Source of the DNA: an uncultured Bacteroidia bacterium
Lineage (GTDB): Bacteria; Bacteroidota; Bacteroidia; JACCXN01
NCBI GenBank assembly: GCA_937995645.1
Contig: CALKJP010000019.1
Location: forward strand, 1 to 40,944
Reading direction: 5' to 3'
DNA length: 40,944 nucleotides
The translations under genes were made by a program, and so were the position numbers. Below the pieces are notes generated by a model. The model saw only the letters and a program-made list of their open reading frames with translations, did no database searches and had not been told where the DNA came from. The stretch's first letter is position 1, and the number at the start of each line of letters is the position of its first letter. Of this stretch, positions 15,979 through 24,814 are shown in pieces.

Positions 15979-16727
15979 ATCAAAAGCAACTGAGTGATAA
16001 TGTAATTAAACAATAGGATAAAAATACTGCTTGAAACTACCGCACGCGTACTTGCTTTACCAATTTCTAAAGCTCCACCTCTAACATAATATCCATGAAA
16101 TGCAGAAATAGAGGTAATTAAAAAGGCGAATACCAGAGTTTTAATAAGAGCATACGTTACATCAAAGGGTCTAAACCCGTATTGAATACCATATATAAAT
16201 TGACTGGGTATTACAACTCCTGACAATGATCCAAACAACCATCCCCCAAATAAACCCTGAAACATGCTTATTATTACTAAAAAAGGATTAATAAAAACCG
16301 CTGCACATATTTTTGGTAAAATTAAAAATTGTGCGGAGTTAATTCCCATAATTTCCAATGCATCTATTTGTTCTGAAATACGCATGGTTCCTAATTCAGA
16401 GGCAATATTTGAACCTATTTTTCCAGCAAAAATTAATGCAAGAATTGTGGGAGCAAATTCTAAAATTACCGTTTGACGCGATGCATATCCTACACTATAC
16501 GAAGGAATTAAAGGACTATCTATATTAGCAGCTGTTTGAATGGTAACCACAGCCCCCATAAATACCGAAATAATTGTAACAATACCTAATGAACCAATTC
16601 CAATATTTTCAACCTCTCGAAAAAACAATTGCCTAAACATTTTCCAGCTTTCCGGCCTGCTGAATGTACGATACATCAACAGATAATATTGTCCCATTAT
16701 TTGTATTTGTCTGGTAATTATGCTCAT
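15975..16727 (-). CDS. MlaE-like phospholipid transport permease
   Basis: 250 residues. It has the MlaE-family pattern of an amphipathic N-terminus (FSRPESWKMFRQLFFREVENIG), five hydrophobic segments, and the signature EFAPTILALIFAGKIGSNIASELGTM in the middle (about 90-116). MlaE is the inner membrane channel subunit of lipid ABC transporters. It is the upstream gene of the pair, and the ATPase start lies within its last 4 bp. A weak TAATTTTA sequence 15 bp upstream is the only promoter candidate on this side. Confidence 0.92.
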   Translation of the reverse strand: MSIITRQIQIMGQYYLLMYRTFSRPESWKMFRQLFFREVENIGIGSLGIVTIISVFMGAVVTIQTAANIDSPLIPSYSVGYASRQTVILEFAPTILALIFAGKIGSNIASELGTMRISEQIDALEIMGINSAQFLILPKICAAVFINPFLVIISMFQGLFGGWLFGSLSGVVIPSQFIYGIQYGFRPFDVTYALIKTLVFAFLITSISAFHGYYVRGGALEIGKASTRAVVSSSIFILLFNYIITQLLLI

Positions 16728-16819
16728 GTATAAATTTTTGGATAAAATTACGCATTATTGATAAATTTATTGCTTTATATTTCAACTTCGTAAAATCAAA
16801 TTTTTAATTCTTAAATAGA

Positions 16820-16987
16820 ATGACACCATTCAGTAAACCACTACGTATTCTAATTGTTTTAAGTGTTTGTATAACAATAAGCTCATGCTCATTATTTCGC
16901 AAAAAAAATCGTTGTAATGATTGCCCTAAATGGAGTAAAATAGAATACCATGAAAATGGTATTGTTCAATATAAAGTACGTATTTAA
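16820..16987 (+). CDS. 55-residue Cys-rich lipoprotein, function unknown
   Basis: A short frame starting at ATG gives a lipoprotein signal peptide ending ISSC (lipidated cysteine 23). A basic stretch FRKKNRCNDCPKWSK (26-40) follows, with cysteines 32 and 35 spaced as CxxC, and a short C-terminus. The compact domain, the lipobox and the 12-bp distance to feoA make it a believable gene rather than noise. The basic, Cys-containing motif could bind a metal or form a disulfide, which is inference. It is read in the same direction as feoA-feoB and is probably the first gene of that operon. Confidence 0.65.
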   Translation: MTPFSKPLRILIVLSVCITISSCSLFRKKNRCNDCPKWSKIEYHENGIVQYKVRI

Positions 16988-16999
16988 TTTTGCGCGTGT

Positions 17000-17227
17000 A
17001 TGCCTAAATTAAATACGCTTAGAAATGGACAAAAATCCGTTATTACGGATATTTCAGAAAATGATTTATCGCTAAAACTTCTTGATATGGGTTGTATGCC
17101 GGGAGAAGAAATTATAATGATAGGCCAAGCACCTTTGGGCGACCCAATTATGTTTCAATTAGGCGGCTATTTATTAAGTTTACGAAAAGAAGAAGCAGAA
17201 AACATTCAAGTAGAAATAGTTAATTAA
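17000..17227 (+). CDS. feoA: ferrous iron transport protein A
   Basis: 75 residues, a single SH3-like FeoA domain. The family features are LRNGQKSVITDI at the start, LLDMGCMPGEEI in the middle and LRKEEAENIQVE at the end. FeoA is a small cytoplasmic partner that supports FeoB-dependent Fe(II) uptake. The feoB start codon lies 11 bp after its stop. Confidence 0.95.
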   Translation: MPKLNTLRNGQKSVITDISENDLSLKLLDMGCMPGEEIIMIGQAPLGDPIMFQLGGYLLSLRKEEAENIQVEIVN

Positions 17228-17238
17228 AGCCCAACTCC

Positions 17239-19344
17239 TTGAACGCTGCATCCTCAAAATCGAAAAAGCAATTAAGAAAAATTGCACTGGTTGGAAATCC
17301 CAACAGCGGCAAATCTACCCTTTTTAATTTACTTACAGGATTAAACCAAAAAGTAGGAAATTTTCCGGGTGTTACAGTAGAGAAAAAAACAGGCAAATGC
17401 CAATTAGATAATGAAGAAATAGAAATTATTGATCTACCTGGAACTTACAGCCTGCATCCTAAATCAATAGATGAAGAAGTTACTCTATCGGTAGTTTGCG
17501 ATCCTGCAAATAAATACTATCCGGATATTACAATTATTGTAGCTGATGCATCTAACTTAAAACGTAATTTATTATTATGTACACAAGTTATAGATTTAAA
17601 GCGACCATGTATTTTGGCGCTAAATATGATGGACCTGGTACGTGAAAATAAAATTGAAATAAATACAGCTTTACTTTCTCAAGAATTAGGCATACCGATT
17701 ATTGCCATGAATGCCCGAAATAACGAAGGAATTAAAGAGTTAAAAAATCTATTGAAAGAAAATATTGCTGCTCCTAATAAATGTTTTTTTGATGTTGCAA
17801 CACTAAATATTAATTTTTTACAAGAATTAAAAGGTTTAATTAAGGTTGAAAACAATTATCTGGCACATTTAATTTTTCTACATCACCATGCAATTCCTTC
17901 TATTGAACACAACAACGAAATAACAGAAAGAATTAAACTTGTTAGCAAAAACGAAAAAATAGATAAAGGACGTTTACAAGCACAGGAAACCATTATACGC
18001 TATAAAAACATCAATAGCATAATACAAACATGTGTAGTTGATGAGCGCAAAATAAAAGCTGATAAATTAACTCAAAAACTAGATGCCATTCTTACCCATA
18101 AAGTTTGGGGATTTGCATCATTTTTAGCATTGCTATTTTTAATCTTTCAGTTTATCTTCAGTTTTTCTGCCTATCCAATGGAATGGATTGAACAAGGATT
18201 TGCTTTACTATCCGATGCTGTAAAAAATCATTTTCCAAAAGGAGCAGTTAACGATTTAGTTACCGAAGGCATCATTTCAGGATTAGGCGGCATTTTTGTA
18301 TTCATCCCTCAAATAGCATTTTTATTTGCATTTATTGCTATACTGGAAGATACAGGCTATATGGCACGTGTAAGTTTTATACTCGATCGCATTATGCGCA
18401 AATTCGGATTAAACGGCCGTTCAGTAATTCCACTCATCAGCGGTGCTGCCTGTGCCGTACCAGCGGTAATGTCAACACGCACTATTTCTAACTGGAAAGA
18501 ACGCATTATTACCATTTTAGTAATTCCGCTTATAAGTTGCTCTGCACGTTTGCCGGTTTATACACTCATAATTGCATTGGTAATTCCACAAAAAAAACTG
18601 TGGGGATTAATCAATTATCAGGGATTGGTTTTATTTAGCTTATATTTAATCGGATTTAGCGCAGCAATTTTTTCAGCATACATTTTTAAGATGATTTTAA
18701 AAAGTAAGGAGCGCAGCTACTTTATTATGGAAATGCCGGTTTACAGAGCACCACGCTGGGGAACCGTTGTTTTAACAATGATTGAAAAAATAAAAGTATT
18801 TTTGTTTGATGTCGGTAAAGTTATTATTTCCATTTCCATAGTTCTTTGGGTATTATCCTCCTATGCCCCTGGTAATAGATTTGAAAAAATTGAAAAAAAA
18901 TATGAAAATTCAGATAATGCTGAAAATATAATTGCATCCGAAAAACTCGAAGCATCTTATGCAGGAATATTTGGGAAGGCTATTGAACCCGTTATTAAAC
19001 CTCTCGGTTTCGACTGGAAAATAGGCATTGCATTAATTACCTCTTTTGCAGCAAGAGAAGTTTTTGTGGGTACCATGGCAACTATTTACAGCGTTGGTAC
19101 AGATGATGAAAGTAGCCTAAGACAAAAAATGCAGCAGGATAAAAATCAAAATGGCGAGAAAATTTACACACTTGCCACGGGAGTTTCGCTCTTATTGTTC
19201 TATGTATTTGCCATGCAGTGCATGAGTACTATTGCTGTTGTTTATCGCGAAAGCGGGCATTGGAAATGGCCACTCATACAATTTTTATACATGGGCGCTT
19301 TGGCCTATTTTAGCAGTTTAATAGCCTATCAGTTGTTAGCCTGA
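17239..19344 (+). CDS. feoB: ferrous iron transporter B
   Basis: 701 residues; the start is TTG (17239-17241), which follows feoA closely and leaves a normal N-terminus. The GTPase domain carries G1 GNPNSGKS (19-26), G3 DLPG (65-68) and G4 NMMD (129-132). After a helical insert the membrane part begins near residue 290, with the conserved GRSVIPLISGAACAVPAVMSTRT segment and an FAAREVFVGTMAT motif near the end. FeoB is the inner-membrane Fe(II) transporter. The stop overlaps the following ATG by 1 bp. I saw no clear Fur-type operator upstream. Confidence 0.97.
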   Translation: MNAASSKSKKQLRKIALVGNPNSGKSTLFNLLTGLNQKVGNFPGVTVEKKTGKCQLDNEEIEIIDLPGTYSLHPKSIDEEVTLSVVCDPANKYYPDITIIVADASNLKRNLLLCTQVIDLKRPCILALNMMDLVRENKIEINTALLSQELGIPIIAMNARNNEGIKELKNLLKENIAAPNKCFFDVATLNINFLQELKGLIKVENNYLAHLIFLHHHAIPSIEHNNEITERIKLVSKNEKIDKGRLQAQETIIRYKNINSIIQTCVVDERKIKADKLTQKLDAILTHKVWGFASFLALLFLIFQFIFSFSAYPMEWIEQGFALLSDAVKNHFPKGAVNDLVTEGIISGLGGIFVFIPQIAFLFAFIAILEDTGYMARVSFILDRIMRKFGLNGRSVIPLISGAACAVPAVMSTRTISNWKERIITILVIPLISCSARLPVYTLIIALVIPQKKLWGLINYQGLVLFSLYLIGFSAAIFSAYIFKMILKSKERSYFIMEMPVYRAPRWGTVVLTMIEKIKVFLFDVGKVIISISIVLWVLSSYAPGNRFEKIEKKYENSDNAENIIASEKLEASYAGIFGKAIEPVIKPLGFDWKIGIALITSFAAREVFVGTMATIYSVGTDDESSLRQKMQQDKNQNGEKIYTLATGVSLLLFYVFAMQCMSTIAVVYRESGHWKWPLIQFLYMGALAYFSSLIAYQLLA

Positions 19345-20009
19345 TGCAAAGCCGTTTACTTTTTGAAGAAGATACTATTGCCGAAAATCCTTATTTGGAA
19401 ATTTTAAAAAATCATATTCCGCATAAGGCCTTAAGCTATACCTGCGAATTTTTGCTTTATCATAAAGTTGAATTAAAAATTACCAAAAAACGCAGCTCCA
19501 AATTTGGCGATTACCGAATACCCTTTAAAGGTAAATCGCATATAATTACCATAAATGGCGATTTAAATCCTTTTGCATTTTTAATTACGTTGCTTCATGA
19601 AATGGCACATTTAAGCTGCTTTGTAAAGCATGGTTTTAAGCGTAGTGTTAAGCCGCACGGAAAAGAATGGAAAAACGAATTTAAACATCACATGACACCA
19701 TTTATACAATTAAAACTTTTTCCGCAAGATGTGTTAAAAGCAGTTTTTGATTACATTCAAAACCCTTCGGCATCAAGCTGCTCAGACGAACAGCTAATGC
19801 GTTCGCTAAAAAAATACGACCCCAAAAGCGAATTGGTATTTTTAGAGGAGTTGCCCGAAAATACACTCTTTCGCATTGGCAAAGACCGCATTTTTAAAAA
19901 AGGCCCAAAACAACGCAAACACTACAAATGCCTTTGCCTCAATAATAAAAGAACGTATTTGGTTAGCCCTTTGGCTGAAGTAAAAAAAGTAGAAAATTTT
20001 CCTATTTAA
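19344..20009 (+). CDS. SprT-like zinc metalloprotein
   Basis: 221 residues. The HEMAH motif (85-89, in ITLLHEMAHL) plus a third histidine in KPHGKEWK (about 105) form the SprT/Spartan-type zinc site. A helical tail with basic residues follows. The C-terminal region has a CLCLNNKRTY element but only a few cysteines, fewer than the zinc ribbon of SprT proper. SprT-like domains include proteases that act on DNA-protein crosslinks, but bacterial members are poorly characterised. It overlaps feoB by 1 bp, so it is likely co-expressed with iron uptake. Confidence 0.85.
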   Translation: MQSRLLFEEDTIAENPYLEILKNHIPHKALSYTCEFLLYHKVELKITKKRSSKFGDYRIPFKGKSHIITINGDLNPFAFLITLLHEMAHLSCFVKHGFKRSVKPHGKEWKNEFKHHMTPFIQLKLFPQDVLKAVFDYIQNPSASSCSDEQLMRSLKKYDPKSELVFLEELPENTLFRIGKDRIFKKGPKQRKHYKCLCLNNKRTYLVSPLAEVKKVENFPI

Positions 20010-20053
20010 AAACAATCGAAGCATAGATTTTAGTAACATTACGCTGTTTATCT

Positions 20054-20061
20054 TATTTTTG
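20054..20061 (+). promoter_or_regulatory. -7 promoter element TATTTTTG before the U32 gene
   Basis: An exact TAnnTTTG match lies 19 bp upstream of the ATG. No TTG at the proper -33 spacing; a run of T lies about 23 bp upstream. Confidence 0.45.
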
Positions 20062-20080
20062 TGCTTTAAAATTTAAGCAC

Positions 20081-21334
20081 ATGTCAAGAAAGGGAAAGAT
20101 AGAATTAATGTCGCCTGCCGGCAACTGGGAATCGCTGAGAGCAGCCATTGATGCCGGAGCCGATAGTGTTTATTTTGGAGTAGAGCAGTTAAACATGCGC
20201 GCTCGTGCATCCATCAATTTCACCTTAGAAGATTTAAAAGAAATTGGCGAATTCTGTAATTCAAAAAATATAAGAACCTATCTCACTTTAAATACTATAA
20301 TTTACGACCACGATTTATCCGTTGTAAAAACATTGGTAAATGCTGCTAAAGAAAACGGCATTACTGCTATTATTGCTTCCGATCAAGCTGTAATTGCCTA
20401 TGCACGCTCGCAAAATATGGAAATACATATTTCTACCCAATTAAACGTAACCAATATTGAAACCGTTAAATTTTATTCCCTGTTTGCCGATGTCATTGTA
20501 CTGAGTCGTGAACTAAGTTTAAGTCAAGTAAAAAAAATTACCGAAGCCATAGAAAAAGAACAAATAAAAGGCCCCTCCGGAAATTTAATTGAGATTGAAC
20601 TATTCGGACATGGGGCTTTGTGCATGGCAGTTTCAGGAAAATGTTATCTTTCATTACACTCCAATAATTCATCGGCAAACAGAGGGGCGTGTGTGCAAAA
20701 TTGCCGCAGAACTTACACGGTAATTGATAACGAAACCGGCAATGAATTACTAATTGATAATGAGTACATCATGTCGCCAAAAGATTTGTGTACCATAAAC
20801 TTTTTAGACCAAGTAGCAGATGCCGGAATAAAAGTACTAAAAATTGAAGGACGCGGCAGAGCTCCTGAATATGTAAAAACTGTTACCCAATGCTATCGCG
20901 AAGCGATTGATGCAATTCATGAAGGAACTTACACTCCCGAAAAAGTAAACGAATGGATGGCACGCTTAGAAACCGTATATAATCGCGGATTCTGGAGCGG
21001 ATATTATTTAGGACAAAAACTTGGAGAATGGCATAATGCCAGCGGATCAAAAGCTACACAAAAAAAAGTATATATTGCCAAAGGTGTACATTATTATCCT
21101 AAAACACAAATTGCGGAGTTTGAGGTAGAAGCACAAAAAATAAAAAAGGGAGATAAAATATTAATATCAGGACCAACAACCGGATTAATAGAAAAAGAAC
21201 TAAAAGAATTATTTATAAATGGCGTACCGGGAGAAGAAGCCATAAAAGGCGACCGCATAACCTTTAAAATAGAAGAGCGTATCCGCACATCTGACAAGCT
21301 ATACAAAATAATTCCCAATCCAGATTTGCAATGA
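20081..21334 (+). CDS. U32 family protein, TrhP-like tRNA hydroxylation enzyme
   Basis: 417 residues. The U32 signature E-x-F-x2-G-A-L-C-x4-G-x-C-x-L-S is an exact match (173-191, ELFGHGALCMAVSGKCYLS). Cysteines 181, 188, 204/208 and 237 are placed like the 4Fe-4S ligands of UbiU. The N-terminal TIM-barrel start (ELMSPAGNWESLRAAIDAGADSVYFG) and a C-terminal beta domain fit TrhP (YegQ), which hydroxylates uridine 34 of tRNA, rather than the peptidase the family name suggests. It overlaps a ferredoxin gene by 4 bp, which fits an oxygen- or electron-dependent Fe-S enzyme. The exact tRNA target cannot be told. Confidence 0.88.
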   Translation: MSRKGKIELMSPAGNWESLRAAIDAGADSVYFGVEQLNMRARASINFTLEDLKEIGEFCNSKNIRTYLTLNTIIYDHDLSVVKTLVNAAKENGITAIIASDQAVIAYARSQNMEIHISTQLNVTNIETVKFYSLFADVIVLSRELSLSQVKKITEAIEKEQIKGPSGNLIEIELFGHGALCMAVSGKCYLSLHSNNSSANRGACVQNCRRTYTVIDNETGNELLIDNEYIMSPKDLCTINFLDQVADAGIKVLKIEGRGRAPEYVKTVTQCYREAIDAIHEGTYTPEKVNEWMARLETVYNRGFWSGYYLGQKLGEWHNASGSKATQKKVYIAKGVHYYPKTQIAEFEVEAQKIKKGDKILISGPTTGLIEKELKELFINGVPGEEAIKGDRITFKIEERIRTSDKLYKIIPNPDLQ

Positions 21335-21567
21335 TATCGGTAAGCCTGCAACGCAAAAAATGTATTGGATGTAATTACTGTGCAGAAATTGCACCCGATA
21401 TGTTTCGCATGTCGAAAAAAGACGGCAAAAGCGTATTATTGAACGCAAACGAAAAAGGAGAGTTTTTAAACATTCGACTACCCGATACACAAAGAGATGC
21501 TGCTTTAAAATGCCAGGAAGTTTGCCCTGTTAGCATTATTAAAGTGCATGATTGTAAAAACCCCTAA
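21331..21567 (+). CDS. ferredoxin, single 4Fe-4S cluster
   Basis: 78 residues. Cysteines in CIGCNYC (11-17) and CQEVCP (61-66) give the C-x2-C-x2-C ... C-P pattern of a single-cluster ferredoxin. A further cysteine at 75 is extra. It starts inside the end of the U32 gene (ATGA overlap), so translation is coupled. The likely job is to hand electrons to, or load a cluster in, the neighbouring U32 enzyme; this is inferred from position only. Confidence 0.88.
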   Translation: MISVSLQRKKCIGCNYCAEIAPDMFRMSKKDGKSVLLNANEKGEFLNIRLPDTQRDAALKCQEVCPVSIIKVHDCKNP

Positions 21568-21633
21568 ATTAAAAGCCAAAAACAAACAAGTAATTTCAAT
21601 CTCCAAAAATCATCTTGGCTATCCAATCAAACA

Positions 21634-21710
21634 GGTTATTTGGTTATTGGTTATTTGGTTATTGGTTAATGGTTATTGGTTAATGGTTATTGGCTAATGG
21701 TTATTGGTTA
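21634..21710. repeat. tandem repeat of GGTTATT, about 10.6 copies
   Basis: Units read GGTTATTT, GGTTATT, GGTTATTT, GGTTATT, GGTTAAT, GGTTATT, GGTTAAT, GGTTATT, GGCTAAT, GGTTATT, GGTTA. Two units are 8 bp long, the rest 7, and GGTTATT alternates with GGTTAAT in the second half, so a 14-bp higher-order unit is visible. It lies between genes, so length change would not alter a protein. Confidence 0.9.
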
Positions 21711-21949
21711 GATGAGACTAATAGAATTTGATGGAAATTAAATTGAACAGATAACTTATAACATGAATAAATTGGCCAATTTGCACATTGGCACATCAAT
21801 TCATTTGCCTTCTGCTAACAACCAACTACCCACATACTCCTTACAACTTAAAACTTACGACTTCTACCTTAGTCCTAAAATAATATATCTTAACTTAAAT
21901 CGGCATTAAATCGGGAGTAAAAATTCCTTTTAAAACAGCGCTTTTTTTA

Positions 21950-21957
21950 TACCTTTG
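21950..21957 (+). promoter_or_regulatory. -7 promoter element TACCTTTG before the aminotransferase
   Basis: An exact TAnnTTTG match lies 32 bp upstream of the ATG. Upstream at about -33 there is only a T-rich stretch. Confidence 0.5.
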
Positions 21958-21989
21958 AACGTTTAAAAAATCTACAAATACGAATAAAA

Positions 21990-23273
21990 ATGAGCGAAAC
22001 TGCAACTAAAGTACATCTGCCCGTTTCTCACATGGCAGAAAATCTGATTGGTTCTGAAATTATTAAACTTGCCGGAGAAGTAAACGCAAAAATTAAAGCA
22101 GGAGAAAAAATTTACAATTTTACCATTGGCGATTTTAATCCTAAAATATTCCCTATTCCAGCCGAATTAAAACAGGCAATTATTGATGCGTATTTAAATG
22201 ATGAAACCAACTACCCTGCTGCCGATGGTATGCAGGATTTGCGCGATGCAGTTGCGGCATTTTTAAAACGTACGCAACATTTAGATTATACATCAAACGA
22301 AATTTTAATTGCCGGCGGAGCACGACCTGTTATTTATGCTATTTACAAAGCCATAATTGACCCGGGCGATGGAGTTTTATTCCCTGTTCCATCATGGAAT
22401 AATAACCACTACTGCCATTTATCAGGCGCTAATCCAATTTGTGTAGAAACCAAGCCTGAAAACAATTTTATGCCAACAGCTGATGAAATAAAACCACACC
22501 TTTCCAATACGGTTTTATTAGCATTGTGCTCTCCGTTAAACCCAACAGGTACAACCTTTACAGAAAAAGCCTTACGCGCAATTTGCGAACTGGTAATTGC
22601 TGAAAACAAACGCAGAGGCGAAAACGAGAAACCTGTATATATTTTATACGACCAAATTTATTCTGCACTTACCTATGGCGATATAAAACATTTAGACCCT
22701 GTAAGCCTTTACCCTGAACTAAGAAACTACACCATTTTTGTGGATGGTATTTCCAAATCATTTGCCGCTACCGGTTTACGTGTAGGCTGGACATTTGGCC
22801 CTCAGCGCATCATTGATAAAATGAAAGCTATTTTAAGTCACGTTGGCGCATGGGCGCCAAAAGCAGAACAAATGGCTACTGCCAAATTTTTAAATCAAGA
22901 AGATGTTAGCAATAAATGTCTGGTAGATTTTAAAAAAGAAATCAGTGCGCGTTTAGATGGATTTTACAAAGGCTTTCAAACTTTAAAAAACGAAGGCTTT
23001 AAGGTAGATGCCATTGCTCCGCAAGCAGCTATTTACTTAACCATTCAATTTGATTTAAAAGGTAAAAAAACTACAGAAGAGAAAACATTAGAAACAACTG
23101 CAGATATTACCAAATATATTTTAGATGAGGCAAAAATAGCGGTTGTGCCATTTTATGCATTTGGTGCTTCACACGATTCTACCTGGTTTAGATTATCAGT
23201 AGGAACTGCTAAAATAGAAGATATTGAAGGTGCCATAAACAGCCTGCGAGCAGCATTGAAAAAACTTAGTTAG
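21990..23273 (+). CDS. PLP-dependent class I/II aminotransferase
   Basis: 427 residues of the fold-type I aminotransferase family. Landmarks are SPLNPTG (181-187), YDQIY (220-224) and the PLP lysine in DGISKSFAATGLRVGW (K256). The region FPVPSWNNNHYC (131-142) is the usual substrate-loop part. It resembles aspartate/aromatic aminotransferases; the amino acid preference cannot be read from sequence. It has its own promoter element upstream and a 177-bp gap to the next gene, so it is probably monocistronic. Confidence 0.92.
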   Translation: MSETATKVHLPVSHMAENLIGSEIIKLAGEVNAKIKAGEKIYNFTIGDFNPKIFPIPAELKQAIIDAYLNDETNYPAADGMQDLRDAVAAFLKRTQHLDYTSNEILIAGGARPVIYAIYKAIIDPGDGVLFPVPSWNNNHYCHLSGANPICVETKPENNFMPTADEIKPHLSNTVLLALCSPLNPTGTTFTEKALRAICELVIAENKRRGENEKPVYILYDQIYSALTYGDIKHLDPVSLYPELRNYTIFVDGISKSFAATGLRVGWTFGPQRIIDKMKAILSHVGAWAPKAEQMATAKFLNQEDVSNKCLVDFKKEISARLDGFYKGFQTLKNEGFKVDAIAPQAAIYLTIQFDLKGKKTTEEKTLETTADITKYILDEAKIAVVPFYAFGASHDSTWFRLSVGTAKIEDIEGAINSLRAALKKLS

Positions 23274-23450
23274 ACGTAAGAATTGAGATGTGAGATGTAA
23301 ATGAATTTCTTACATTTATTATATATCGCATTTCAATACTAAATACCAAACAGCATGAAATGAAACATAAAAATTAACACTATACCCACCGAACATGAAT
23401 AAATTTTATGCGAAATTCCATATGGTCTTTAAAAAATCATTTAAATACAT

Positions 23451-24542
23451 ATGAAAAACACCTATGCAGTAATAATGGCAGGGGGCATTGGAAGCCGCTT
23501 TTGGCCAATGAGTCGCACTGCACACCCAAAGCAGTTTTTAGATATACTCGGAACGGGAAGAACATTACTACAACAAACCTACGATAGATTTAACGAAAAA
23601 ATTTGCCCTGCCGAAAACATATTTATCGTTACGCATATTGATTATGTAAAGCTGGTTAAAGAGCAATTACCTTCTTTAAAAGACCACCAGATTTTAGCAG
23701 AACCCATGCGTAAAAATACTGCCCCCTGCGCAGCTTATGCCAGTTATAAAATCGGCAAAATAAATCCAAAGGCTACCATTGTGGTGGCACCATCTGACCA
23801 TCTGATTTTAAAAGAAGATACTTTTGTAAAAGCAATAAAAGCTACAGTAAAAAAAGCGCGCGAAGAAAACTGCTTACTTACATTAGGTATAAAACCAACA
23901 CGCCCCGATACCGGTTATGGCTATATACAGTTTAAAGAAGGCGAAGTATGCAGTTACGATAAACGTATAAAAAAAGTAAAGTCGTTTTTAGAAAAACCGA
24001 ATCATGAAATGGCAAAATTCTTTTTAGAAAGTGGCGATTTTTTATGGAACTCCGGAATTTTTATATGGGATTATTCTTCCATAAAATCAGCATTTGAAAA
24101 ATATTCGCCCGAAATAGCAAACATTTTTGGTGAAGGACAAAACAAACTAAACACACCCGAAGAAGCAGCTTTTGTAGCAAAAGCATACACCCAATGTCCC
24201 AATATATCTATTGACTATGCAATTATGGAAAAAGCGGAAAATGTTTTTGTACGTGCATCTATTCTTGGCTGGTCAGATTTAGGTACTTGGGGATCGTTAT
24301 ATACACACATTCCTAAAGACAATCATGAAAATGCTATTGTTGGCAAAAATGTAATGATGTACGATTCTAAAAATTGTATTGTAAATGTTCCAAAAGATAA
24401 ATTAGTGGTTTTACAGGGATTAGATAATTACATAGTTGTAGAATCAGATGGTATTTTACTGGTATGTAAAAAAGAAGACGAACAACAGATACGCAACTTT
24501 GTAAATGATGTAAAACTTAATAAAGGCGACAAGTTTATATAA
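23451..24542 (+). CDS. mannose-1-phosphate guanylyltransferase
   Basis: 363 residues. The nucleotidyltransferase motif AGGIGSRFWPMSR (10-22) with PKQFL (26-30), the VVAPSDHLI strand and the FLEKPN motif identify a GDP-mannose pyrophosphorylase. No C-terminal isomerase domain is present, so it is the short monofunctional type. It makes GDP-mannose for surface polysaccharide and glycoprotein sugars. It overlaps the acylphosphatase start by 1 bp (TAATG). Confidence 0.93.
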   Translation: MKNTYAVIMAGGIGSRFWPMSRTAHPKQFLDILGTGRTLLQQTYDRFNEKICPAENIFIVTHIDYVKLVKEQLPSLKDHQILAEPMRKNTAPCAAYASYKIGKINPKATIVVAPSDHLILKEDTFVKAIKATVKKAREENCLLTLGIKPTRPDTGYGYIQFKEGEVCSYDKRIKKVKSFLEKPNHEMAKFFLESGDFLWNSGIFIWDYSSIKSAFEKYSPEIANIFGEGQNKLNTPEEAAFVAKAYTQCPNISIDYAIMEKAENVFVRASILGWSDLGTWGSLYTHIPKDNHENAIVGKNVMMYDSKNCIVNVPKDKLVVLQGLDNYIVVESDGILLVCKKEDEQQIRNFVNDVKLNKGDKFI

Positions 24543-24814
24543 TGCAAAAAGCATTTCAAATACAGGTTTTCGGGAAAGTGCAAGGCGTTTATTATCGTCA
24601 GTCAACGCGCGATAAAGCACTTGAGTTAGGATTAAAAGGTACCGTGCAGAATTTAACAGACGGATCTGTAATAATTCATGCCGAAGGCAATGAGGAAAAG
24701 CTAAATGAACTTATTTCGTGGTGTTATAAAGGACCTATAAAGGCCAAAGTAAACGAAGTAAAAGTAACCGAAGCTGAAATAAAAAATTTCAGCTCGTTTG
24801 AAATTATTCGTTAA
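24542..24814 (+). CDS. acylphosphatase
   Basis: 90 residues, the standard length. The catalytic arginine is in [10 protein letters not shown] (R19) and the asparagine in [11 protein letters not shown] (N37). It hydrolyses acyl phosphates such as acetyl phosphate or 1,3-bisphosphoglycerate. It is coupled to the preceding guanylyltransferase gene by a 1-bp overlap, and its 3' end overlaps the convergent next gene by 11 bp. Confidence 0.95.
   Translation: MQKAFQIQVFGKVQGVYYRQSTRDKALELGLKGTVQNLTDGSVIIHAEGNEEKLNELISWCYKGPIKAKVNEVKVTEAEIKNFSSFEIIR

Larger units (their letters stand above)
21568..21989. other. 422-bp intergenic stretch without a gene
   Basis: No frame with coding features was seen. 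It holds the heptamer tandem repeat (21634-21710) and then AT-rich sequence containing fragments such as TTGGCCAATTTGCACATTGGC and ACTTAAAACTTACGACTTC, which resemble simple, decayed direct repeats. The promoter of the aminotransferase gene lies at its right end. Confidence 0.6.

Noticed and set aside
16728-16819. Fur-type operator for the feo genes
   Set aside because: No 19-bp dyad of GATAATGATAATC type was seen in the gap before the lipoprotein or feoA.
21634-21710. CRISPR-like array
   Set aside because: Units are 7 bp with no spacers, so it is a simple tandem repeat.
23295-23315. ATGTAA-N9-TTACAT inverted repeat after the aminotransferase as a terminator or operator
   Set aside because: Only six AT-rich pairs, expected often by chance in this DNA.
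24804-24814. Convergent 3' overlaps (also at 34632-34642 and 37111-37114) as regulatory antisense
   Set aside because: Overlaps of 4-11 bp are common in compact genomes and give no further signal.
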